A stretch of 64,000 nt of DNA from CAZVBV01 sp964578905 (lineage in GTDB: Bacteria > Patescibacteriota > Gracilibacteria > UBA4473), in NCBI GenBank assembly GCA_964578905.1, contig CAZOER010000003.1:8475-72474 (forward strand), read 5' to 3'. The translations under genes and the position numbers were made by a program. The notes under the pieces were generated by a model, which was not told the origin of the DNA, ran no database searches, and worked only from the letters and a program-made list of their open reading frames with translations. Each line of letters opens with the position of its first letter. The stretch's first letter is position 1. Below, one piece after another: positions 1 through 8,127 of the stretch.

Positions 1-1599
1 ACCCTTGAGAAAGAGGTCCAAGTACAAACGTCTTCCTCATTCACTTCTGCACAGTGGCTTAATAAAACAGTAGAAGAGCGACAAAAAGACACGCTCACAA
101 ATGTAATCGTTGAGACAGAAATAAAAGCTTCTCTTGGCGAGGATATCACCGCCGTCGATCCGACAGAACTCATAACACACTTTTCAAATGTGCGAGAAAG
201 TCAGCTCATTATTCAGCAGAACAATTTAGAGGCAAGTGTTCGTACCGCAAAGAATCCACTCGCTTTTGATGAATCTGTTATGGTTGCCCCGATTGTAGCA
301 CGCATGTATTTCGCAGAAACGCCAGAAGGAATCGCCCAAAAGTCAGCGTATTTCGATGGCATCACAGCGGGAGTTTCTGATGGAAGCTTAAGCATGAAGG
401 ATCCTGTTACCTATATCCGAAATGACAACGGAACCTACACTGCGGTTTATCGTGACACAGGGGCTGTGGTGGGGACAGAATACGCGGGGATTACTCAGAC
501 GACAATTCGTACCGATAGCAATGGAGTGGCGATTACAGCTCAACCTGCGACAGTTCTTGATCAAGTGAAAGTGTCTCTTGCGAGCAAACAAGTGGAGGTA
601 GTTTCATCTGCTCCAGAAGTTATTCCTGTGGTGGCGACGGTGGAAGAAATTGCAGAGACCCCAGAGATCATTGCCGAGGCCGAGGCGATTGTAGAAAGGA
701 AAAGAGAAGAGGTTCTGAATATTGAGAAAATACAAGAATTGGAAAAAGCGACGATTCTGAATTATGAAGAAATTTTTGCAGTTGATTCTGCATTAGAGTT
801 TGGGTTCGGACTTTTTGATGGAGTGAAGAGTGAGGTAAAGGATTTATTAAGTCTTCTTAATCCAATGACATGGATCGCTATCGGACAAATAGCACTTGCT
901 TTCAAGCAGGCTAAAAATCAACTTCTCTGGGCACTTTTTACGGATCCAATAAATCTTTTTAATCATTTGAAAGAAACACTTCCAGAAGGAATTCTTGTCG
1001 CGAACAATGCTATAAATGAAATGATTGAAAGTGCGAAAGAAAGAATTGCGAATGCAGATGATCGAGAAAAAGGTGCTGTTCTTGCGATTCTATTACTCAA
1101 CCTTCTGCCCATAGAAAAGATTGGAAAAGCGGGGAAACTTACAAAATGGGCAGACGATATTGTTTTGGCAATAAGAAATTTCACCCCAAGTCCGAAACTT
1201 GTTGGAGTAAACGTTGGGGGTGGAACAACAATGATTGATGATTTAATTGGGGGTGCTCAAAAGTATGCCGATGATATGGGGAGAGCAGGAGGGAAGATGA
1301 TTGATTACAGGAAGGTAGATGATGTTATTGAGGAGACATTAAGGTTGGAACCAGGACAAATGAGTACGAGTCAGCATTGGCTAAATACAGATGAAGTTTT
1401 GGAAGCTACGGAAAATTTTTTAGGGAAAGAATATGTAAAAAGTGGACCTCATGGATACCGAAGTGCAGATGGGTTAAGACGATTTCGAATGGATCCAGAA
1501 TCTTTTGTTGGAGATAATCCACATGTTCATTTCGAGTTATTTGATTCCCCAAATGCAACGAGTTCTTCTATAATCAATCATGTAAAATTTATTCCATAA
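1..1599 (+). CDS. Polymorphic toxin-like protein, C-terminal part (5' end outside window)
   Basis: The reading frame is open from base 1 with no stop, so the gene begins upstream; the GTG at 190 is not a convincing start. The visible 532 residues hold an alanine/glutamate-rich middle, then an amphipathic and hydrophobic stretch around bases 1070-1110 resembling the pretoxin region before many polymorphic-toxin tips. The last ~85 residues form a compact globular domain with the conserved-looking pieces SADGLRRFRM and PHVHFELF. Tips with an RSxDGxRxFRM...PHVxFE pattern recur at the C-termini of Rhs/CDI-like toxins as I remember them; the family name is uncertain. A small acidic gene follows after 2 nt, the usual immunity position. 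The likely role is contact-dependent or secreted antagonism. The target activity, perhaps nuclease-like, is inference. Confidence 0.6.
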   Translation, partial: TLEKEVQVQTSSSFTSAQWLNKTVEERQKDTLTNVIVETEIKASLGEDITAVDPTELITHFSNVRESQLIIQQNNLEASVRTAKNPLAFDESVMVAPIVARMYFAETPEGIAQKSAYFDGITAGVSDGSLSMKDPVTYIRNDNGTYTAVYRDTGAVVGTEYAGITQTTIRTDSNGVAITAQPATVLDQVKVSLASKQVEVVSSAPEVIPVVATVEEIAETPEIIAEAEAIVERKREEVLNIEKIQELEKATILNYEEIFAVDSALEFGFGLFDGVKSEVKDLLSLLNPMTWIAIGQIALAFKQAKNQLLWALFTDPINLFNHLKETLPEGILVANNAINEMIESAKERIANADDREKGAVLAILLLNLLPIEKIGKAGKLTKWADDIVLAIRNFTPSPKLVGVNVGGGTTMIDDLIGGAQKYADDMGRAGGKMIDYRKVDDVIEETLRLEPGQMSTSQHWLNTDEVLEATENFLGKEYVKSGPHGYRSADGLRRFRMDPESFVGDNPHVHFELFDSPNATSSSIINHVKFIP

Positions 1600-1601
1600 T
1601 C

Positions 1602-1853
1602 ATGTATTCCACAATTAATACCGGCATCGTTAAAAAGGGAACAGAAAATATAAATGGAGTGCAGCGTGATCTAATAGGGTGGAAAATGGTTCTTATAAAA
1701 GACGAAGAACCAGATGGGGGCGTTTATATAAATATTGAGGAACTAAAGGAAGATGGGAAATATAAATACCTTTTCAATAATTGGGTAGAACAAGAATCAG
1801 ATATCCCCAAATTCTTCGCTGAAAAAGAGTGGGAAATGGAGTGGGAGAAATAA
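1602..1853 (+). CDS. Small acidic protein, putative immunity partner of the upstream toxin
   Basis: This encodes 83 residues, strongly acidic, with many Glu and Asp and several Trp and Tyr, and no signal peptide or membrane segment. It starts 2 nt after the stop of the toxin-like gene, which points to translational coupling. Size, charge and position fit an immunity protein that masks the toxin tip in the producing cell. I do not recognise a family. The function is inferred from context only. Confidence 0.55.
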   Translation: MYSTINTGIVKKGTENINGVQRDLIGWKMVLIKDEEPDGGVYINIEELKEDGKYKYLFNNWVEQESDIPKFFAEKEWEMEWEK

Positions 1854-1854
1854 C

Positions 1855-1932
1855 TTTGTCATCCTGAATTCATTTCAGGATCAAATCATAAAAACTGGCA
1901 ATCTGATTCTGAAACAAGTTCAGAATGACAAG
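1855..1932. repeat. Dispersed palindromic repeat, GTCAT...ATGAC type
   Basis: The element starts with TTGTCATCCTGAA and ends with TTCAGAATGACAA, an imperfect terminal inverted repeat of about 13 bp. It has two internal palindromes, CCTGAA/TTCAGG and TTCTGAA/TTCAGAA. It fills the gap between the immunity gene and the convergent PSD-like gene. Elements with the same GTCA/TGAC ends occur near 10.72, 29.47 and 30.71 kb. It could act as a bidirectional terminator. Confidence 0.65.
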
Positions 1933-1935
1933 TAA

Positions 1936-2850
1936 CTAAACCCCCTCATAAATAACCTGTCCCTCTAACACTTCGAGGACTTTATTGTTTGTGGTTTTTT
2001 CTTCTATTTTTTTGCGTGACTGAAACTTCTCATGAAATTCCTTAGGCCAAATAGTTGAAAGCGATGATCCTTGGTGAAAGTTAAACAGGGGCGTCTTTGG
2101 AGAGATTTCCTGTCCCTTGTTTACAAGTGACTCAATTCCACTCACAAAAGCTGCTGCATGAGCAACCATCGTGTACTCCATCGGTTTGCCATCAATCTCT
2201 GTTTCCAAAACAAAAACCATTCGTTGATTCCCATCAAAGATATGCAAATCAGGATTTTCTCGTGAGAACTTTGGATCTGTGCTGTATTTTTCTTCGTGAA
2301 TTTTATTATCCACGATTTTATCAGGAAGAATTGATCCGTCTTTTCCAACTCGATAAATATTCTTTACAGTACTTTTGAAAGGAACAGTACAACAGTGTTT
2401 GTGTCGGGGTTTGAGAATTGCTAAATCATGTTGCCCTCCTTTCAAGTTCCCAAGAGAACCTTCCATTTCATTTTGAAACGCGGGGTCGAGAGGCTCTTCT
2501 GTGAGCTGAGTCAATCCCAGCATTCGTTTGATATCAATTTCAAGATGTCCGAGAACCGTACTTATTCCTTCTTCTGAAATTTCTGATCGAGTGAGATATC
2601 CATCACTCGGAAGAACAGGGATGTTCTCTCCATTAGCATGATGTGTTCGTTCGTGGTTTTCAGAAAAATTATTCTTTTTAATGGGCCAAGAATTTCCTAC
2701 ATATTTTTGCAAAGCAGGATTTGTTCCAAGAGAAAGAGCGGCCTCGCGAATCACTTTTGATCGAAGCATGAGAAGTTTTATTTCAAAAGGAACGCGGTAA
2801 GGTTTCTCTTTCCCCGTCTCGTAATTGGTTACCAAAATTTTCTCTCCCAT
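1936..2850 (-). CDS. Phosphatidylserine decarboxylase-like protein
   Basis: The 304 residues resemble the PSD proenzyme family. They show PSDG with D83 (the family's PxDG aspartate), a KPRHKHCCTVPF block at ~147-158 followed by a turn-rich strand, then FVLETEIDGKPMEYTMV, a VNKGQEI turn and FHQGSSLSTI at ~258-267. G261-S262 would be the self-cleavage site that creates the pyruvoyl group. PSDs make phosphatidylethanolamine from phosphatidylserine at the membrane. One oddity: the family's HRVHMP block keeps the first His (H152), but the second, thought to belong to the self-cleavage triad, appears to be Thr. Activity is therefore uncertain. No PS synthase is visible. The start is the ATG at 2850. 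Confidence 0.65.
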   Translation of the reverse strand: MGEKILVTNYETGKEKPYRVPFEIKLLMLRSKVIREAALSLGTNPALQKYVGNSWPIKKNNFSENHERTHHANGENIPVLPSDGYLTRSEISEEGISTVLGHLEIDIKRMLGLTQLTEEPLDPAFQNEMEGSLGNLKGGQHDLAILKPRHKHCCTVPFKSTVKNIYRVGKDGSILPDKIVDNKIHEEKYSTDPKFSRENPDLHIFDGNQRMVFVLETEIDGKPMEYTMVAHAAAFVSGIESLVNKGQEISPKTPLFNFHQGSSLSTIWPKEFHEKFQSRKKIEEKTTNNKVLEVLEGQVIYEGV

Positions 2851-2909
2851 TTTTTACTGACACTTTTTATACTTATTTACAAAATGCGTCAATGAGAGGG
2901 CGGACTGTT

Positions 2910-4373
2910 CTAGAAATCATTCCATAAAATCTGGTTCGTGATTTCATGATGATGAACAATCTCACTTCGTTTTACGCGATACCCAAGTTCTTTTGGACTT
3001 CGATTCGCAACAGCTTCCTTGAGTTCAATGTATTTTTTCATTTCTTCTTCCCCCATAATTCCCATGAGGAATTCTGATTTCTTGAATGATGAAATAGCAT
3101 CATAAATATTACTCCAGAGTTTTTTTGTACGTCGGGTCTCCATTTTTCCGATCATTTCTTGGTACGCCTTTGGCTTAGCTTCAGTGGCCGCCATTCCTGC
3201 ATGAAGAATTGCAAACATCGAGAGGTAAGGGTTGATATCAGGAGAAACGGAACGAATCTCAATCCGTGCAGATTTCGCATTTCCAAGAGGAATTCTCACC
3301 ATTGAACTTCGATCACAACTGGAATATTTAATCTCATTCGGTGCTTCGAAATTCGGATCAAGTCGTCGGTAAGAGTTCACACTCGGACAAAGCGTGAGAC
3401 AAAGTTCAGGTGCATAGTACAAAATTCCAGTAATAAATTTTTCGGCAAGAGTTGATACCCCATGTTCACCTTTTGCGTCGAAGAAAATATTTTTGCCATC
3501 TTTTTCGAGACTGATATTCACATGCATTCCCGATCCGTTGATACCCATCACAGGTTTTGGTAAAAAACAAGCGGTGAGCCCCATGAGTTTGGCGATTTGT
3601 TTTGCAGTGAGTTTGTACATTAAAACCTGATCGCACGCAGTCATTGCTTCGGTATATTTGTAGTTTATTTCAAATGACGATGGAGCTACTTCTCCGTGGT
3701 CTTTTTCGTTTTCGAATCCAAGTGCTCTCTGAACTTCAGCCACCTTGTCGATGAATTGTCGGAGTCGATCTTTTGGCAGAGCATTGAAATATCCTCCAGG
3801 AGTTACTAACTCAAATCCATCATCTTCGTCGAACTTTTGTTCGACATCTGTTCCTTCAAAAAGGAATCCTTCAATCTCTGGGGCCATGTTCGCTTTAATT
3901 CCAGATTTACTCATCGTATCGATGTACCCTTGTAATCGTCCTCGGAAATCACTCGGAAAATAACTTCCATCATGATTACACACAAATCCAAACATCATTA
4001 CCTTCCCAGCTCCAAAAATATCAGCTGGCAAGATTCGAAAAGATTTCCAGTCAGGAGAGAGTCTGAGATCTGACATTTTTAATTCCGCCAAGCCTCGAAC
4101 AGATGATCCATCAAAGGTGAGATTGTCATATCCTCCGAGGAAGAATTTCTTGTCATAATCGAGCATGTGCATCTTCCCTTCTAAATCCGTGAAGGCGATG
4201 GTAACGGCTTTAACGGGGGTCTCGTCGGTAAGGTATTTGATGACTTTTTGTTTGATAACGCTATCGGGTTTACCACTCTCGGCTAACTTCTTCATTTCCA
4301 GGTTTCTCTTTTCTAATTCGCTGTAGGGAAGTTCTAAAAAGTTTCGAAGTTCGTCCGGAGTCGCAGCGTTCAT
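2910..4373 (-). CDS. glnA: Glutamine synthetase, GSI-like
   Basis: This enzyme joins ammonia to glutamate using ATP. All main GS blocks are present: LTFDGSSVRG near the N-terminus, the metal-binding APEIEGFLF, DHGEVAPSSFEINY, NGSGMHVNISL, NSYRRLDPNFEAPNEI with DRSSMVRIP, and ARIEIRSVSPDINPYL. The frame could start at a TTG (4430), but the ATG at 4373 gives a more ordinary N-terminus of 487 residues. The C-terminus (EIVHHHEITNQILWNDF) lacks the NLYxLP block that carries the adenylylation tyrosine in enterobacterial GSI, so that control looks absent. The gene is divergent from the TrmB-type regulator, which may control it. Confidence 0.9.
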   Translation of the reverse strand: MNAATPDELRNFLELPYSELEKRNLEMKKLAESGKPDSVIKQKVIKYLTDETPVKAVTIAFTDLEGKMHMLDYDKKFFLGGYDNLTFDGSSVRGLAELKMSDLRLSPDWKSFRILPADIFGAGKVMMFGFVCNHDGSYFPSDFRGRLQGYIDTMSKSGIKANMAPEIEGFLFEGTDVEQKFDEDDGFELVTPGGYFNALPKDRLRQFIDKVAEVQRALGFENEKDHGEVAPSSFEINYKYTEAMTACDQVLMYKLTAKQIAKLMGLTACFLPKPVMGINGSGMHVNISLEKDGKNIFFDAKGEHGVSTLAEKFITGILYYAPELCLTLCPSVNSYRRLDPNFEAPNEIKYSSCDRSSMVRIPLGNAKSARIEIRSVSPDINPYLSMFAILHAGMAATEAKPKAYQEMIGKMETRRTKKLWSNIYDAISSFKKSEFLMGIMGEEEMKKYIELKEAVANRSPKELGYRVKRSEIVHHHEITNQILWNDF

Positions 4374-4549
4374 GAAAGAATGATTAAGAATTACGAGCTC
4401 TATTTTTGGGTCAGAAAGTATTGTGAGCAACTCTTTCTCGTTCTCAAAAAAAGAGTGTTAGGGAAAATTACAAAGAAAGAAAAGGCTTGCCCATTCACAA
4501 GAAAACAATGAAAATGTATTTGCTGTAGAAAAAAATTACAACTTGAACA

Positions 4550-5293
4550 ATGAATAAAAAGATTTTAAAAAATATAATGAACATCGGATTATCCGAAAAA
4601 GAAGCGCGGGTGTATTTGGCAACTTTGGAAAACGGAACCTCTGTTGTTTCTGAAATATCTAAAACAGCTGAATACAATCGAATTACGACGTATACAATCC
4701 TTGAAAAGCTCCTCCTGAAGGGGCTTGTCACGCAGACGAACAAAAAAGATACAAAGCATTTTACGGCCATTGCACCAGAGGTTTTTGCAAAAGATGTAGT
4801 GCAAAAAGCAAAAGATTTTAAACAGGATGTGCCTTTTCTGAAATCTCTTGCAGGAGAAAATGAATCTCGTCCGGTGGTGCAATTTTTTGAAGGATTGGAG
4901 GGAGTAAAAAAAGCATATGAAGAAACACTGAAGTCTCGAACGGAAATTCTCAACTACGCAAATTCCAAAAACTTGAGAGAGCACTGGCCTGACTACGACC
5001 AACAATACGTGAGCAAACGAGCGAAAAAGAAAAAGTTTCTCCGAGGATTAGCCCCTGACGATGAACCTGGATGCATGGTGCGCGCCGATGACAAAAAGTA
5101 CTTTCGTGAGATTCGACTCCTCCCGCAAAAACTCTTTTGGGTGGAGAATGAAATTAATATTTTTGACGACAAATTATTGATTACTTCTTTTGAGCCACAA
5201 ATTTTTGCGATCCTCATCCAGTCGAAAGCCGTTGCTGATACGCAAAGACAGATTTTTGAAATGAGCTGGATGTTTGCCAAGAAAGGGACCTAG
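4550..5293 (+). CDS. TrmB-family transcriptional regulator
   Basis: The 247 residues start with a winged helix typical of TrmB: a helix with GLSEKEARVYLATLENG, then recognition helix residues NRITTYTILEKLLLKGLV. A ~150-residue C-terminal effector-type domain follows (VVQFFEGLEGVKKAYEETL onward). TrmB-like proteins are mainly archaeal but also occur in candidate-phylum bacteria, and usually sense sugars or metabolites. Divergence from glnA across ~175 bp suggests control of nitrogen assimilation or of itself; this is inference. No signal peptide is seen. The start is the ATG at 4550, with no Shine-Dalgarno. Confidence 0.8.
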   Translation: MNKKILKNIMNIGLSEKEARVYLATLENGTSVVSEISKTAEYNRITTYTILEKLLLKGLVTQTNKKDTKHFTAIAPEVFAKDVVQKAKDFKQDVPFLKSLAGENESRPVVQFFEGLEGVKKAYEETLKSRTEILNYANSKNLREHWPDYDQQYVSKRAKKKKFLRGLAPDDEPGCMVRADDKKYFREIRLLPQKLFWVENEINIFDDKLLITSFEPQIFAILIQSKAVADTQRQIFEMSWMFAKKGT

Positions 5294-5302
5294 AAAAACA
5301 AG

Positions 5303-5330
5303 TTGAAAATTCACAGAAACTTGCTACTTT
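5303..5330 (+). promoter_or_regulatory. Putative sigma70 promoter of mutS
   Basis: TTGAAA at 5303-5308 is separated by 16 nt from TACTTT at 5325-5330, which is preceded by TGC (extended -10). Transcription would start within ~3 nt of the mutS ATG at 5340, giving an essentially leaderless mRNA. Confidence 0.45.
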
Positions 5331-5339
5331 GCGTACAGT

Positions 5340-7901
5340 ATGTCGACCCCTGTTCAGCGTCAGTATTGGGAACTCAAAAAGCAAAATCCAGACGCGATTT
5401 TGTTCTTTCGGCTTGGGGATTTTTATGAGATGTTTTTCGAAGATGCACAGCTGTCTTCGCGACTTCTTGGTATAGTCCTCACCGCACGTCACAAGGGAAG
5501 TGAGAACGAAATGCCGATGTGTGGATTTCCCTATCATGCGCATGAAGAATATCTAGAAAAACTGGTTGATTTGGGTTACAAAGTTGCGATTGCTGAACAA
5601 AAAGAAGACCCCGAAACGAAAGTAATTTCTCGAGAAGTTATGCGGGTCGTGACACCAGGGACATCACTCGAACAAGGAAATTTGGTTCCAGAAGAAAACT
5701 CGTTTTTGGTGGCAATAGACCGAGACAAGAAAAATTATGCCCTCGCATATTCTGATATTTCAACAGGGGATTTCAGGACAGCATTCTTTGAAGATGAGAT
5801 TTCTTTTTTCGATGAATTGTATCGACTCAGTCCACGAGAGATTCTCATTCCGAGTGATATTTTTGAAGACGAATTGTTTTGCAAAAAACTTCCTCGAACG
5901 CACACCACACCTCGCAAGAAATTAAAAACAGAGAGTGCAAAAAATATTCTCACAACGCATTTTAGAGTGAAGAATTTGTCCGTTTTTGGAATTGAAAAAA
6001 TAGAACTGCTTTTGTCCGTGTCGGCTTCGATTCTTTCGTACCTAGAAGAAACACAAAAGGCAGACCTGTCGCACGTAGCCACGCTTGTTCGGTATTCCAC
6101 AAATGACACGATGCAACTCGATACACAAACATTTCGACATCTCGAAGTGTTTCAACCGTTCCAAAATGATGAGAACCAAGCCACGCTGTGGTCAGTCTTT
6201 GAAAAAAGTTTCACGGCGATGGGGGCTCGGAAATTATACGGTTGGTTAGCGGCGCCACTTCTGTCTTCAGAAAAAATAAATGAACGATTGGAATCCGTTG
6301 AAGAACTCCAAAATAATAACGATTTGTCTCGAACCCTCACACAAGGATTTAAATCAGTGGCGGATTTGGAAAGAATCTTGGCACGCTTGGTGACGGGGCG
6401 GGGAAACGCTCGTGATCTCGCATTTTTGCGCGATTCATTTTCACTCTTTCCAGTGATGAAGGATGTTTGCGCGAATGGGACATCACTACTCATCCGAGAA
6501 AAATCAGAATCATTCTCCAATCTCTCAGACCTTATTCCAACGTTGCAGAACAGTCTTGTTGACTCTCCACCATTGGAAATCACAGCGGGAGGAATGTTTG
6601 CCCAAGGATACAATGAAGAGCTTGATGAACTGCGAGAAATGGCAAAAAATGCAGAAGAATGGTTGGCGAATTTCCTCAATGAACAGAAACGCGCATCAGG
6701 GATTTCTAATCTGCGGATAAAATTTTCGAAAAACTTCGGATTCTGTCTCGAAGTATCGCAAGGACAAAAAGACAATGTCCCCGAAAGCTGGGTACGTCGT
6801 CAGACATTGGTGAACGCTGAACGATTCACAACACCCGAACTCGCACAATACGAAGAGAAGGTACTGTCTGCCGAAACAAAAGCCTTTGAACTCGAACACA
6901 GACTGTTTCACAAACTCAGAGAAGAAGTCCTGACATTTGCTCCTCACATTCAGAATGTGGCGAAAGCAATTGCTGAAGTAGATGCACTTCTGACATTGTC
7001 TCGGACGGCTTCTAAATGGCGATGGAACAAACCTTCAATCGTAGAAAACTCATCCGTTCTTGAAATAGAAAAGGGGCGACATCCAGTTGTCGAGAAAATT
7101 TCCACAGAGCGATTCATCGCGAACGATTTGGAAATGGACACAGAAAGTTCGCGATTCCATCTGATCACTGGACCGAATATGTCGGGGAAATCTACATTCC
7201 TCAGGCAAAATGCGATTCTTATTTTGCTCGCGCAGATTGGATCATTTGTGCCAGCAAAGAAAATGGAGACGGGCATCTTTGATCGGATTTTTACCCGAGT
7301 CGGAGCTTCTGATAATTTGGCAGGAGGGAAGTCGACGTTCTTTGTAGAGATGTCAGAAACAGCTCGCATACTGCGTTGTGCCACAGAGCACAGCTTCGTG
7401 ATCTTGGATGAAATCGGACGAGGAACATCAACCTTTGATGGAATCTCACTCGCATGGGCGATTACCGAATTCCTCCATAACAAGGCCAAGGCAAAAGTCT
7501 TATTCGCGACGCACTTTCATGAACTCGTAGACCTTATCGAAGACTTGCCCTCAGCACAGAATTTCCATGTTTCTGCTACTCAAAACGAAGACGGAATCAC
7601 ATTCCTTCATCGAATTGCGAAGGGGGGCGTATCGGATTCATTTGGAATTGATGTTGCCGAAAATGCAGGCGTTCCAAAAAGTGTTATCGATGACGCGAAA
7701 AATGTTCTCGCACGACTCGAAGCAGAGAATCTTTTATCAGGAAAAGAGAATTTATTTTCTAATTTCAGAACAGCAAACAACGGAAAGACCCGTCGGTCAG
7801 ACGCAGACAAAATTATTGATGAAATTACCCCAGAAGATCTCTCCCCTCGCGAAGCTTTATCGCTCATTTATCAGCTCAAAGAAACAAGAAAGAAAAGTTG
7901 A
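5340..7901 (+). CDS. mutS: DNA mismatch repair protein MutS
   Basis: The 853 residues match the usual MutS length. The mismatch-recognition motif GDFYEMF lies at the N-terminus (F-x-E element). Connector, core and clamp regions follow. The C-terminal ABC ATPase has Walker A GPNMSGKST at ~residue 611, the signature region GASDNLAGGKSTFFVEM, Walker B VILDEIGRGTSTFDG near 690 and ATHFHEL. MutS binds mismatches and, with MutL, directs repair. No mutL is in the window. The gene stands alone, with its own promoter and a stop (TGA) 54 nt before the LysW-like gene. The TGA stop and TGG tryptophans support the standard code. Confidence 0.97.
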   Translation: MSTPVQRQYWELKKQNPDAILFFRLGDFYEMFFEDAQLSSRLLGIVLTARHKGSENEMPMCGFPYHAHEEYLEKLVDLGYKVAIAEQKEDPETKVISREVMRVVTPGTSLEQGNLVPEENSFLVAIDRDKKNYALAYSDISTGDFRTAFFEDEISFFDELYRLSPREILIPSDIFEDELFCKKLPRTHTTPRKKLKTESAKNILTTHFRVKNLSVFGIEKIELLLSVSASILSYLEETQKADLSHVATLVRYSTNDTMQLDTQTFRHLEVFQPFQNDENQATLWSVFEKSFTAMGARKLYGWLAAPLLSSEKINERLESVEELQNNNDLSRTLTQGFKSVADLERILARLVTGRGNARDLAFLRDSFSLFPVMKDVCANGTSLLIREKSESFSNLSDLIPTLQNSLVDSPPLEITAGGMFAQGYNEELDELREMAKNAEEWLANFLNEQKRASGISNLRIKFSKNFGFCLEVSQGQKDNVPESWVRRQTLVNAERFTTPELAQYEEKVLSAETKAFELEHRLFHKLREEVLTFAPHIQNVAKAIAEVDALLTLSRTASKWRWNKPSIVENSSVLEIEKGRHPVVEKISTERFIANDLEMDTESSRFHLITGPNMSGKSTFLRQNAILILLAQIGSFVPAKKMETGIFDRIFTRVGASDNLAGGKSTFFVEMSETARILRCATEHSFVILDEIGRGTSTFDGISLAWAITEFLHNKAKAKVLFATHFHELVDLIEDLPSAQNFHVSATQNEDGITFLHRIAKGGVSDSFGIDVAENAGVPKSVIDDAKNVLARLEAENLLSGKENLFSNFRTANNGKTRRSDADKIIDEITPEDLSPREALSLIYQLKETRKKS

Positions 7902-7955
7902 TTTTTCGTCAGAAATCGGTAAAAAGCATTCGGAGGAAAACCCACAATTCCCACC

Positions 7956-8123
7956 ATGATTACAACAGAAATTTATATCCATTGTCCCGATTGCCGAGGA
8001 CGTTTTGACGTAGAAGCGTCGGATATTATTGAAGGTGATATTTTGGAATGTGTGCTTTGTGGAGCGGAAATCGAGGTACTCCAAGAAGAACCAATTAAGA
8101 TTCAATTATTGAAGGAAGACTAG
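7956..8123 (+). CDS. LysW-like zinc-ribbon carrier protein
   Basis: This 55-residue protein has CPDC (C10, C13) and CVLC (C32, C35), a four-cysteine zinc ribbon, followed by GAEIEVLQEE and an acidic tail LLKED. Size, Cys spacing and the GDILEC..CGAEIEV core match LysW, the amino-group carrier protein of the archaeal/Thermus lysine-arginine pathway. LysW carries its substrate on a C-terminal Glu in EDWGE; here the tail ends in Asp. No lysX, lysZ, lysY or argX lies nearby, so it is an orphan and may serve another conjugation role or just be a zinc ribbon. A GGAGG lies ~19 nt upstream of the ATG, too far to be a normal ribosome site. It ends 4 nt from the convergent murD. Confidence 0.75.
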   Translation: MITTEIYIHCPDCRGRFDVEASDIIEGDILECVLCGAEIEVLQEEPIKIQLLKED

Positions 8124-8127
8124 TTTC

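Noticed and set aside
190..1599. GTG at 190 as the true start of the toxin-like gene
   Set aside because: The frame is open to base 1 with the same composition, so the gene simply begins outside the window.
4374..4430. TTG start for glutamine synthetase
   Set aside because: The extra 19 residues are not expected in the family; the ATG at 4373 gives a natural N-terminus.
5340..7901. UGA recoding to glycine, as in Gracilibacteria
   Set aside because: mutS, korA and other genes end in TGA at the expected family length and all Trp codons are TGG.
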